NCBI RefSeq assembly: GCF_000622085.1
Contig: NZ_JHWL01000032.1
Coordinates: 1 to 39,345 of the forward strand
Reading direction: 5' to 3'
Source: Butyrivibrio proteoclasticus P6B7
GTDB lineage: Bacteria; Bacillota; Clostridia; Lachnospirales; Lachnospiraceae
Length of the DNA: 39,345 bases
Below the pieces are notes generated by a model that was not told the DNA's origin, did no database searches, and saw only the letters and a program-made list of their open reading frames with translations. This document shows positions 8,464 to 16,595 of the stretch, one piece after another (the first letter of the stretch is position 1; every line of letters starts with the position of its first letter). Made by a program: the position numbers and the translations under genes.

Positions 8464-9324
8464 ATGAAAATAAAAGAAAAGAGATCTACAATGATACAAA
8501 CAAAGAAAACTTACGATAACTACATCTTTGACCTATATGGCACACTCATAGACATCCATACAGATGAAGAAAACCCAGAACTGTGGGAGAAAACAGCAGA
8601 CTATCTCAAGGAACACTTCGACGTAGCCTACGCTCCACAGGAGCTTCGCACAAGATACCTTGAAATCTGCGAAGATGAAACAAACAAGCTTAAGAGCAGA
8701 ATACACGCAGACTACCCAGAAATCCTTATAGAAAATGTTTGGATCCGCCTGATCACAGAAAAAAGAGAATATTTATCAAAAGCACAGTCAGGCACAACAA
8801 CTGATGCTGTCATTGTTAGTGCACACAACATAGATAAGACCTCAGACTCTCTTCGCACCCTCTGCATCTTCTTCCGCGAGACCTCCCGTGACAAGATGGT
8901 AATCTACGACGGCGTCATCGACACCTTCAAGAAACTCAAGGCAAGCGGCAAGAAGATCTTCCTTTTATCCAATGCCCAGCGCGCCTTCACAGAAAAGGAA
9001 CTTGAAGACTGCGGCCTCACAGATTTCTTTGACGGCATCTACATTTCCTCAGATAAAGAGATCAAAAAGCCCCAAAGAGAGTTCCTGTCTGGTCTTATCA
9101 GGGAGTACTTTCTTAATCCTGCAAAATGCATTATGATAGGGAATGAAATTTCCTGCGACGTGGGAGTCGCATTTAATAATGGAATAGATAGCATTTTCCT
9201 TAACACCTACGCCTATCCCAAGGACATGATCCAACGAGATCTTGCCAAGATGGGCGCTATAGATGAGGACTACAGCCCAGTGATCATCGATGACGGCGAC
9301 TTCACCAAGATCCTGGATATATAA
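8464..9324 (+). CDS. HAD-superfamily hydrolase (HAD-IA type)
   Basis: The motifs run in HAD order: motif I YIFDLYGTL with the nucleophile Asp, motif II FLLSNAQ, motif III Lys in SDKEIKKPQ, and motif IV IGNEISCDV. The cap between motifs I and II is long (about residues 35-155) and contains a Ser/Thr-rich stretch not usual for small phosphatases. These enzymes usually dephosphorylate small metabolites; the substrate is unknown. It follows the previous gene by 12 bp. The ATG at 8464 is preceded by AAGGA (9-nt spacer) and directly by the word AAAAAGAGCT. An ATG at 8491 is an alternative start that would remove nine Lys-rich residues. Confidence 0.85.
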   Translation: MKIKEKRSTMIQTKKTYDNYIFDLYGTLIDIHTDEENPELWEKTADYLKEHFDVAYAPQELRTRYLEICEDETNKLKSRIHADYPEILIENVWIRLITEKREYLSKAQSGTTTDAVIVSAHNIDKTSDSLRTLCIFFRETSRDKMVIYDGVIDTFKKLKASGKKIFLLSNAQRAFTEKELEDCGLTDFFDGIYISSDKEIKKPQREFLSGLIREYFLNPAKCIMIGNEISCDVGVAFNNGIDSIFLNTYAYPKDMIQRDLAKMGAIDEDYSPVIIDDGDFTKILDI

Positions 9325-9448
9325 AACTAGATGATAGCAAGTGTCGCAATATTCAGAGCGACTATTTAAGAGCTATAGATCAACCCTGGTAATACCTGCC
9401 ATCTCGGCATTTTACTGGAATAGAAATAAATATAAGAGAGGTACCACA

Positions 9449-11248
9449 ATGGAAAACAAGATTTTAAAAAGAGAAGAAGTAGCTACAGAGCTCACTTGGA
9501 GACTTGAAGACATCTACGAAGACGAGAAGCTCTGGGATGAGGACGTAAAGACCCTTTCAGCTAAGACAGACGAGTTCAAGTCATTCGAGGGCAAGGTTTC
9601 AGCAAGTGCTAAGAACCTTCTTGATGCCCTTAAGTTATACGAGGAGATCGAGCTCCTTTTATCAAGAATTTACGGCTATGCTCACATGAGAGAGGACCAG
9701 GACACTGGCAATTCCAAGTATCAGAGCATGAAGAGCAAGGCTTTTTCAGCTTACGTTCAGGCAGAGGAGAAGAGATCATTCTTCAACACTGAGCTCCTTG
9801 CAATTTCTGACGAGAATCTTAGCTCTTTTTACAATGAGGAAAAAGAGCTTGAGAATTACCGCGTAACAATCACTGAGATCAGAAGACTTAAGGACCACAT
9901 CCTTGACGCCAAGACTGAGCAGCTCCTTGCTTCAGCAGGCGAGATCTGCGGCGCACCACAGCAGGCAAGAGGAATGCTCTGCAATGCAGACCTTAAGTTC
10001 CCATCAGTTAAGGATTCTAAGGGCGAGACAGTTCAGCTTTCCAACGAGCGCTTCGTTCCAACTCAGATGTCCAAGGACAGAGCCTTAAGAGAGACAGCAT
10101 TCGAGGCCTTCTACGGCAGATATGAAGAGTTCAAGAACACTTGGGCAGCCCTTTACGACGGCGAGGTTAAGACTCGTATCTTCAATTCCAAGGCTCGTAA
10201 GTACAACTCTTCCTTCGAGGCAGCAGTAGACAGCAACAACGTATCACCACTTGTTTGTGACAGCCTCTTTGCTTCTATCCACGACAATATGGACAAGATG
10301 CACAGATACGTAACCCTTCGTAAGAAGCTCCTTGGCGTAGAAGAACTCCACATGTACGACGTTTACGTTTCCATGATTGCTGACTATGACATGGAGGTTT
10401 CCTATGAGGAGGCAAAAGAGATTTCTCTCAAAGCCCTTGATCCTCTTGGCGAAGACTATCTTGCAATTGTAAAAGAAGCTTATGAAAACAGATGGATTGA
10501 CGTTCTTGAGAACGAAGGAAAGCGCGGCGGTGCTTATTCTTCAGGGGTTTACGGCGTTCACCCATACATGCTTCTTAACTATACAAGCACACTTGACGAC
10601 GTATTCACACTTGTACACGAGATGGGCCACTCAATGCACACCTGGTATTCTGAGCACGCTCACTCAGTACTTGATTCATCATACAAGATCTTCGTTGCTG
10701 AGGTTGCTTCAACAACCAACGAAGTTCTCCTTTATCACTATATGAAAGACCACGCTAAGAGCAAGGAAGAGAAGGCATTCATCATTAACCACTTCCTTGA
10801 AAGCTTCAAGAGCACAATGTTCCGTCAGACCATGTTTGAGGAGTTCGAGAGAAAGACCTGTGAAATGGCTGAAAACGGCGAGGCTCTTACAGCAGAAGCT
10901 CTTTCTAACGTATACTATGACCTCAACAAGCAGTACTTTGGCGCTGACATGGTATCTGATGACAAGATCAGATGGGAGTGGTGCAGAATTCCTCACTTCT
11001 ACTACAACTTTTATGTATATCAGTACGCTACAAGCTTTGCTGCAGCAGTTGCTATCGCTGACAAGATCCTCAAAGAGGGCGACAGCGCAGTAGCTCAGTA
11101 CAAGGAATTCCTTAAGAGCGGATGCACACAGGATCCTGTAAGCCTTCTTAAGATTGCAGGCGTTGACCTCACAACAAGAGAGCCAATCGACGCTGCACTT
11201 AAGGTATTTGGCGAAGCAATTGATGAGATGATGATATTGGCGTCATAA
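9449..11248 (+). CDS. pepF: oligoendopeptidase F (M3B metallopeptidase)
   Basis: This 599-residue cytosolic zinc peptidase carries the HExxH motif in TLVHEMGHSMHTWYSE. Downstream are the Glu-containing IFVAEVASTTNE helix and the PHFYYNFYVYQYATSFAAA block diagnostic of oligoendopeptidase F. It trims peptides of about 7-17 residues during peptide utilisation or turnover. Start choice: the ATG at 9449 has GAGAGG at 9435-9440 with an 8-nt spacer and gives the family-standard N-terminus KREEVATELTWRLEDIY. An upstream in-frame extension to 9341 lacks similarity. Its stop codon is the first part of a 45-nt hairpin. Two AAAAGAGCT words lie 12 nt apart in opposite orientation (9821-9829 reverse, 9841-9849 forward). 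Confidence 0.95.
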   Translation: MENKILKREEVATELTWRLEDIYEDEKLWDEDVKTLSAKTDEFKSFEGKVSASAKNLLDALKLYEEIELLLSRIYGYAHMREDQDTGNSKYQSMKSKAFSAYVQAEEKRSFFNTELLAISDENLSSFYNEEKELENYRVTITEIRRLKDHILDAKTEQLLASAGEICGAPQQARGMLCNADLKFPSVKDSKGETVQLSNERFVPTQMSKDRALRETAFEAFYGRYEEFKNTWAALYDGEVKTRIFNSKARKYNSSFEAAVDSNNVSPLVCDSLFASIHDNMDKMHRYVTLRKKLLGVEELHMYDVYVSMIADYDMEVSYEEAKEISLKALDPLGEDYLAIVKEAYENRWIDVLENEGKRGGAYSSGVYGVHPYMLLNYTSTLDDVFTLVHEMGHSMHTWYSEHAHSVLDSSYKIFVAEVASTTNEVLLYHYMKDHAKSKEEKAFIINHFLESFKSTMFRQTMFEEFERKTCEMAENGEALTAEALSNVYYDLNKQYFGADMVSDDKIRWEWCRIPHFYYNFYVYQYATSFAAAVAIADKILKEGDSAVAQYKEFLKSGCTQDPVSLLKIAGVDLTTREPIDAALKVFGEAIDEMMILAS

Positions 11249-11290
11249 TACAAATTGCATGCATGCTTGCATGCGATGCAATTTGTATTA
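11246..11290 (+). repeat. 45-nt hairpin beginning at the pepF stop codon
   Basis: TAATACAAATTGCAT (11246-11260) pairs perfectly with ATGCAATTTGTATTA (11276-11290), with further GCATGC pairing inside. There is no T-run, so it is more likely an mRNA 3' stabilising hairpin or repeat than an intrinsic terminator. Smaller hairpins follow at 11318-11338 (GAA triloop) and 11360-11371, before the next gene. Confidence 0.7.
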
Positions 11291-11409
11291 ATGACCCTAA
11301 CAAACATGAGGAAAAAAGTAATTTACGAAGTAAATTGCGATTTCCGAATGGTTGTAGACCTGCGTAAGCAGATCGTATATCATCATCCACAATTCAAGGA
11401 GATATGATT

Positions 11410-12087
11410 ATGGCAAAAGAAATCTGGCAGCCAGGAAATATGCTATATCCCATACCTGCAGTCATGGTAAGCTGTGGCCGCAAGGGTGAGACACCTAACA
11501 TAATCACAGTTGCATGGGCTGGGAACATCTGCAGTTCCCCAGCCATGCTCTCTATATCCGTGAGAAAAGAGCGCTATTCCTACGACATCATCAAGGAAAC
11601 AGGCGAATTCGTTGTGAACCTGTGCTCCAAGAAGCTCACGAGAGCCACCGACTGGTGCGGCGTAAGGTCCGGTCGCGACTATGATAAGTTCAAGGAAATG
11701 AACCTGACACCTCAGAAGTCCAACAAAGTCGACGCCCCTGGTATCGAGGAAAGCCCAGTTAACATCGAATGTAAGGTTAAGCAGGTAATTGACCTGGGTA
11801 GCCATGATCTCTTTATTGCCGAAGTCCTCTGCGTTGATGTAGACGACAAGCTCCTTGACGACAAGGGTAGACTTGACCTCGGAAAGGCCAAGCTCGTAGC
11901 CTATTCCCACGGCGAGTACTTCATGCTTGGCGAGAAGCTTGGCAAGTTCGGCTACAGTGTTGCCAAGAAGACTGATAAGCCTGGTAAAAGAGCTATCAAA
12001 AAAGCCAAGACATCAGCTAAGGAAGCCAAGGCAAGTAAGAACTATAAGAAAAAAGATAAGTCAAAAAACAAGACACAGAATAAATAA
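11410..12087 (+). CDS. flavin reductase-like, FMN-binding split-barrel protein
   Basis: The 225-residue protein matches the flavin reductase/FMN-binding split-barrel family: PAVMVSCGRKGETPNIITVAWAG, ICSSPAMLSISVRKERYSYDII, GEFVVNLCSK, and SPVNIECKV. Such proteins bind FMN and act as flavin reductases or redox carriers; the partner is not evident. The C-terminal 35 residues are an unusual Lys/Ala-rich tail (from about residue 190). The tail could bind nucleic acid or membranes, or be neutral. Start choice: the ATG at 11410 has AAGGAG (11396-11401) 8 nt upstream, while the ATG at 11404 would be 2 nt away. The tail contains the word TAAAAGAGCTA at 11985-11995. Confidence 0.88.
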   Translation: MAKEIWQPGNMLYPIPAVMVSCGRKGETPNIITVAWAGNICSSPAMLSISVRKERYSYDIIKETGEFVVNLCSKKLTRATDWCGVRSGRDYDKFKEMNLTPQKSNKVDAPGIEESPVNIECKVKQVIDLGSHDLFIAEVLCVDVDDKLLDDKGRLDLGKAKLVAYSHGEYFMLGEKLGKFGYSVAKKTDKPGKRAIKKAKTSAKEAKASKNYKKKDKSKNKTQNK

Positions 12088-12153
12088 TGATAATCAATGT
12101 ATTAGTTCTTTTAACTACGTGATTGATCAAAAAACTATGAATTGAGATTTGAA

Positions 12154-12687
12154 ATGAAGTATTTCCTTATGTATATCAAGCAAACGCTGAGGTTTGTATT
12201 AAAGCCTCTGTCCTTTGCTCCAGCAATTATAATGATGTGCCTGATCTTCATGTTCTCTGATCAGGACGCAGACACAAGCTCTAAGCTTAGCTATAAGGTG
12301 GGCGTCAAGGTGTACACCTACGCCAACGAGACCTTCGATAAAGGCTGGACTCAGCAGAGAATCGAGCAGCTGTCCCGTAAGACCCAGTACTACGTCCGTA
12401 AGACAGCTCACTTTACTGAGTACTTCCTTCTAGCAGTGTCCGTGACTTTCCCACTTTATGTCTTTGGCCTTCGCGGCCCTTGGCTTGTGGTGGTGGCAGG
12501 TGCCTTCTGTATAGGCTTTGCCTGTCTGGACGAATACCACCAATCCTTTGTGGACGGCCGCATGTCCTCTAAGAAGGACGTATTCATTGACAGCTGCGGC
12601 GCCATGGTGGGCGTCATCCTGACTCGCATCGTCTGCTGGACCGGACGCATGACCATCTTCCGGCCCTTGTCCAATCATAAGGACTAA
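12154..12687 (+). CDS. VanZ-like family membrane protein
   Basis: The 177-residue protein has about four hydrophobic segments and the VanZ-family signatures FMFSDQDADTSSKLS, RKTAHFTEYFLLA, CLDEYHQSFVDGR and DVFIDSCGAMVG. VanZ-like proteins are linked to teicoplanin resistance in one case and are otherwise of unknown role in the envelope. The ribosome-binding site is weak. I chose the ATG at 12154; a TTG at 12142 in frame is possible. It is separated from the flavin-reductase-like gene by 66 bp and followed by a hairpin at 12737-12764. Confidence 0.85.
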   Translation: MKYFLMYIKQTLRFVLKPLSFAPAIIMMCLIFMFSDQDADTSSKLSYKVGVKVYTYANETFDKGWTQQRIEQLSRKTQYYVRKTAHFTEYFLLAVSVTFPLYVFGLRGPWLVVVAGAFCIGFACLDEYHQSFVDGRMSSKKDVFIDSCGAMVGVILTRIVCWTGRMTIFRPLSNHKD

Positions 12688-12736
12688 GCTTCAAACATAG
12701 TACTTATCTATAAATAATTACATCCAGAATTGTGAG

Positions 12737-12764
12737 ATGCCCCAAGTTAATAAGCTTGGGGTAT
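12737..12764 (+). terminator. probable terminator after the VanZ-like gene
   Basis: ATGCCCCAAG (12737-12746) pairs with CTTGGGGTAT (12755-12764) with one G-U pair. The following sequence is T-rich but interrupted, so efficiency is uncertain. Confidence 0.6.
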
Positions 12765-12876
12765 TCTACTTTTCAGATTTCTTCAAAAAAAGATAAATAA
12801 AAAATTTTGTTGATCTGCAACATTTCTTTGGGGACATCTGTTTATATGATGAAAAAGCTATGCTGGAGGAAAACTA

Positions 12877-13872
12877 ATGAAGAAGAAAATTATAACTATT
12901 TTAATGGCATCTGCTCTTTGCATGAGCGCAGTAGCTTGCGGAAACACTAAAGGTGATACTTCTACTTCTGGAACTGAAGAGATCAACGAAGACACAGTTG
13001 AAAATTCAGAAGATGTTGAAAAAGAAGACGAAGAAGCCGAAGAGACTGAAGAAGTTGAGGTGACTATCGACGAGGAAGTAGAGATTACTAAAGAGAATTT
13101 CCCAGATGATATTTTTAGAGACTACATCAAGGAAAACTTTGATCTGGATAATGATGATATTCTTTCTGTAGAAGAGCTTTCTGCCATTGAAGAGATTGAC
13201 ATTAACCAGAAGAAAGTTGGAGACGTTACTGGAATTGAGTATTTCCTGAATTTAAAATCAATTTATGCTAATAGCAACGATCTTTCAAGCATTGATATAA
13301 GTAATAACGTACATTTACAGTCATTGTGTTGTGCGGCCAATGAGATATCAAGCATTGATGTATCTAATAACAAGGAACTTACTAATATTACAATCAATAA
13401 TAATCCTCTTACAGAGCTTGATGTAAGTGAAAATGAGTTGTTGGGCAGCTTAGATTGTCAATCAACAGATCTTACTAGTTTAGATGTGAGCAATCACTCA
13501 AATTTAAGATTCCTTAAGTGCTCAGATTGTGAAATTGCAGAGCTTAATGTCAGTGGTTGTACTAGTCTTTTTGGTTTTGAATGCCGTAGCAATAACCTGA
13601 CAGAGCTTGATGTAAGTGATTGTTCAGGCTTAGAGAGTCTTTATTGTAGTTATAACAAGCTGACAAGCTTAGATGTAAGCGGCTTCTCAGGACTTATCTA
13701 CCTTTCTTGCGAAGGAAATGAACTCACAAGCCTTAACGTTAAAGGCTGTACAGCTTTAAGTTCATTTTATTGTTCTGACAACAACCTGACAGAGCTTGAT
13801 CTTTCAGATCTCATGCCAGAAGAAGATATGTATATGTGCAGCGTTGATGACGATGTCAACATAATCAGATGA
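12877..13872 (+). CDS. surface lipoprotein with Cys-containing leucine-rich repeats
   Basis: A lipoprotein signal (SAVAC, Cys21) is followed by an acidic Glu/Asp-rich linker (about residues 30-70). Next comes a segment ENFPDDIFRDYIKENFDLDNDD that resembles the EF-hand-like start seen in many Firmicute LRR surface proteins. About eight repeats of the form LxxLxCxxNxLTxLDVSxC then run from about residue 110 to 310. Such repeats form a solenoid for protein or carbohydrate binding; the ligand is unknown. GGAGGAAAAC precedes the ATG. The gene is AT-richer than its neighbours. Its last 13 codons, including the stop, are tandemly duplicated just downstream (13877-13915). None of the AAAAGAGCT words occurs here. 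Confidence 0.88.
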   Translation: MKKKIITILMASALCMSAVACGNTKGDTSTSGTEEINEDTVENSEDVEKEDEEAEETEEVEVTIDEEVEITKENFPDDIFRDYIKENFDLDNDDILSVEELSAIEEIDINQKKVGDVTGIEYFLNLKSIYANSNDLSSIDISNNVHLQSLCCAANEISSIDVSNNKELTNITINNNPLTELDVSENELLGSLDCQSTDLTSLDVSNHSNLRFLKCSDCEIAELNVSGCTSLFGFECRSNNLTELDVSDCSGLESLYCSYNKLTSLDVSGFSGLIYLSCEGNELTSLNVKGCTALSSFYCSDNNLTELDLSDLMPEEDMYMCSVDDDVNIIR

Positions 13873-13910
13873 TAAAATGTGCAGCGTCGATGACGATGTC
13901 AACATAATCA
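13834..13910 (+). repeat. tandem duplication of the 3' end of the LRR gene (43-bp period)
   Basis: A 34-bp unit at 13834-13867 recurs at 13877-13910 with one C/T difference. The second copy would again read MCSVDDDVNII before its own stop, but it lies outside the gene. Confidence 0.85.
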
Positions 13911-13937
13911 CATAATAAAGCATAATTAAGTTAGGGG

Positions 13938-13963
13938 GAAAAATAAAAATAGTTTTTCTATTC
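13938..13963 (+). repeat. 26-bp direct repeat, left copy (flanks the chemotaxis gene)
   Basis: This sequence, containing AATAGTTTTTCTATT (a 5-bp stem around five T), is identical to 16391-16416. A second shared 15-mer, GTCAAAGACAGGATT, lies at 14068-14082 and 16313-16327. Both pairs keep the same orientation and bracket the broken receptor gene. Confidence 0.85.
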
Positions 13964-14012
13964 GGGAGTTTGACACCTAAATCATATCAAAAATAGTTGC
14001 AGACCAAAAATA

Positions 14013-14047
14013 ACGCCAAGAGCCTGATGTATTAAGGCTTTTGGCGT
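14013..14047. terminator. hairpin between the convergent LRR and receptor genes
   Basis: ACGCCAAGAGCCT (14013-14025) pairs with AGGCTTTTGGCGT (14035-14047) over 13 bp with one G-U. The flanks are A-rich on the left (CCAAAAATA) and weakly T-rich on the right, so it could terminate in either direction. Confidence 0.65.
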
Positions 14048-14126
14048 CTTTAGTTGGTATTAAAACTGTCAAAGACAGGATTTTATCAGTGAAATTACTA
14101 TTAAATCACGATTAATTTTGCATTTC

Positions 14127-16181
14127 TTACCGTATGGTAAATCTGCTTAGCAGCTCATTGATGGATATAGCTGAATCAGATACGGAATTTGCAACATTCT
14201 CAACACCCTTTGATTCATCAGCAATCTCCTGAGCACTTACTGCCAAATTAGCTACAGTAGCTGTTATTTCTTCAGAACTAGCTGACTGTTGCTCAGATAT
14301 AGCAGCAACACTTGATGCTATATCATTTACATTTGCCATCATTCCAATCATGTTGCGCATTGTGTCTGCTGTACTATTGAGCTCCTGATTGATCTTACTA
14401 AAGCTATCTCCAGCTTTTGAAACTGCTCCACTACTATTGGTAATAGCCTCCATATTTGCCTGAGATTTCTCGGCAAGATCTTTAATAAGATTTGTGATCT
14501 CTGCGATAATATCGCTGATTTCTTTAGCAGCTTCCTGGCTGTTTTGAGCCAGTTTACCGATTTCATCAGCAACAACAGCAAAACCTTTTCCGGCTTCTCC
14601 GGCTCTTGCAGCTTCAATACTTGCATTAAGTGACAGAAGGTTTGTCTGCTCAGAAATAGAATCAATCATCTCAACGATTTCAGTAATCTTATCTGCAGAA
14701 TCTCCTACTGTAGAAACCACATCATTCATATCACTCATGGAAGATGTTATTACTTCCATATTCTTCTGAACATTGCTCATATCATTCTGGCCAACTTCAG
14801 CCTGATCTACAAGACTTAGCATTATCTCATTTGTCTTATTTCCATTATCGGTTAATTCTGCAACTGACTGTGCAAGCATAGTTGCATTATTAGCAAGTTC
14901 TCCTACTGCATTTGAAATATCATCCATTGTTGTCTGGATTTGTTCCATCGATCTAGACTGCTCATTAGCTCCTTCAGTCATCTTACTTGAAGCATCCTTT
15001 GAAGAGTTTGAGTCAAATTGTAGTTGTTCCGCTCTCTCCTGTATATTAGAAATTGTATCATTCATTACTTGAACATAATTTTCCATTTCTTTGCTGATAA
15101 GACCAATTTCATCACCTTTATCTTGAGGCATCTGCGTAGTAAAATCCCCTGATGAAATCTTAAGTATACTATTAGAAAGACTATTAACAGGCTTAGTAAT
15201 AACTCTGCTTATTGTGATCAAAATAATAACTGTGATTATGAAAATCAATGCAATCATTGCAATCATTGCAATAATCATAAATCTGTTGGATGATGCCAAA
15301 ACATCATTTACAGGAACAGAAGAAACCATATTCCAACTTGTACCCTGAATATTATAGTAGCAAACATAATATTCAATTCCGCTTAACGGATTTTTTATTT
15401 TTGTAACCGCAGTACTACCGGAATCAATATATGCTTTAACGCTAGATAGAAAAGCATCTCCTGATTCAGATATTTTTTTACCATTTAAATCCTGATCAAC
15501 ATAGCTGATAATTTAATCCCCGGCAAGTATCATAGAATTACCTGTTTTCATGGGAGTATATTTTGATGCTTCATTCTGAATATCACCAAGGAAAACGTCA
15601 ACAGCACAAACTCCTTCCATTCCATTATAAAAACTGTTCTGTCTAACAAAAGAGACACAAAGCTGCCCGGTAGATGAATCAACATAAGGATCAGATTCAA
15701 TAAATGTCTCATGTCCTTGTGCAAGTTTATACCAATCTCTTTGTGTAGGCTTCCAGTCAGGAGCCTGTATGGTATGATTGGCAAAAATATAAGTATCATC
15801 CTCAAAACCAATGTAAATTCCTGTATTGTTAATGATTGTGTAATTTGTAGAGGGCTCAATATATTTTAGAATTGCTTCCTCATCTTCAAAAGGAACCTGT
15901 TCCATGGTATCACAATATTGACCAAATTTTGCCAACAGCATTCTGAATCCGGTTCCTATATTGTAAGCATTAGTCTGTGTTTCAGCCTGAAGATCCATAA
16001 GAGATACATCTTCAATTGTAGCTTTAGCATTGAATGATAGAATAAGAATAATTGCAACTACTCCAATGATAATTACAGGCAGTAAACACATCAATAATGT
16101 TTTTCCAATACTTTTTTTTACACTCGAATTGTTTTTTCCATTATTTCCAATAGTTGAAGCTGTTCCCATTTTATCCTCCAT
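14127..16181 (-). pseudogene. methyl-accepting chemotaxis protein interrupted by one in-frame stop codon
   Basis: Read as one frame, this is a 684-codon receptor gene: N-terminal membrane helix (LLMCLLPVIIIGVVAIILIL), extracellular dCache-like sensor (about residues 55-290), second helix ([20 protein letters not shown]), HAMP, and a complete signalling domain with the hairpin tip [25 protein letters not shown] at 15513-15515 splits it after SMILAGD. The frame continues without shift ([15 protein letters not shown]...) to the internal ATG at 15329, so a single base change would explain it. The upstream fragment could give a receptor-less sensor; an internal start could give a helix-HAMP-signalling fragment. 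It is AT-richer than its neighbours and flanked by direct repeats. A ribosome-binding site, GGAGG, precedes the ATG on the minus strand. Sequencing error is an alternative. Confidence 0.85.
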
Positions 16182-16331
16182 TCGTGAACGTATTATTAAA
16201 CATAGTTACACGTAAATTCATATACAACTATATTTTACATGTAATATATAAATAGTAAATTTATCCATAATTAAACTTTTGTTAAACTTGCGTAAATAAA
16301 CGCATTTTTGGGGTCAAAGACAGGATTATAC

Positions 16332-16377
16332 ATGGCATTAGCACTTGCTATGCTACATGACATTATCATTTGCTATG
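16332..16377 (+). repeat. two 21-bp tandem repeats, 25-bp period, upstream of the small peptide gene
   Basis: 16332-16352 and 16357-16377 differ at three positions and share CATTA and TTGCTATG. The spacing of 25 bp and the location about 100-150 bp before a start codon suggest either a binding-site pair or a slipped duplication. Confidence 0.6.
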
Positions 16378-16390
16378 GAAATCACGTACC

Positions 16391-16416
16391 GAAAAATAAA
16401 AATAGTTTTTCTATTC
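16391..16416 (+). repeat. 26-bp direct repeat, right copy
   Basis: Identical to 13938-13963, same orientation. Confidence 0.85.
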
Positions 16417-16481
16417 ACTCTGCAACATAGTTCTTTTACCAACTGTATATATAGTGAAAGGCAATTACGGAGGAAACAATT

Positions 16482-16556
16482 ATGAAACAGCTTGAATACT
16501 TTTGCGTATCACTTGGACTTGCAATACTTACACTCATGGCATACTGCGGAGCTTGA
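16482..16556 (+). CDS. 24-residue hydrophobic peptide, probably membrane-inserted
   Basis: This small frame, MKQLEYFCVSLGLAILTLMA followed by YCGA, has an ideal ribosome-binding site: GGAGGA at 16469-16474, 7 nt before the ATG. Residues 7-21 form one hydrophobic helix with two Cys. It lies 39 bp upstream of the lipoprotein gene and on the same strand, so it is either a leader peptide or a small membrane partner. No homolog is recognised. The strong Shine-Dalgarno and clean stop make translation likely; function is open. Confidence 0.55.
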   Translation: MKQLEYFCVSLGLAILTLMAYCGA

Positions 16557-16595
16557 GTTTTAAAGAGAATTCGACATATACACCCGGAGGATAAT

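Larger units (their letters stand above)
16182..16481. other. divergent intergenic region with direct repeats
   Basis: This 300-bp gap lies between the receptor gene (left, minus) and the small peptide gene (right, plus). It is AT-rich with short palindromes (ACATGT, TTACACGTAA). It holds the right copies of the 15-bp and 26-bp repeats and a 21-bp tandem pair at 16332-16377. No gene of its own is seen. TATAGT at 16450-16455 could be a -10 box, but no good -35 box matches it. Confidence 0.6.

Noticed and set aside
11443..11910. 155-residue frame on the minus strand
   Set aside because: Antisense shadow of the flavin reductase-like gene.
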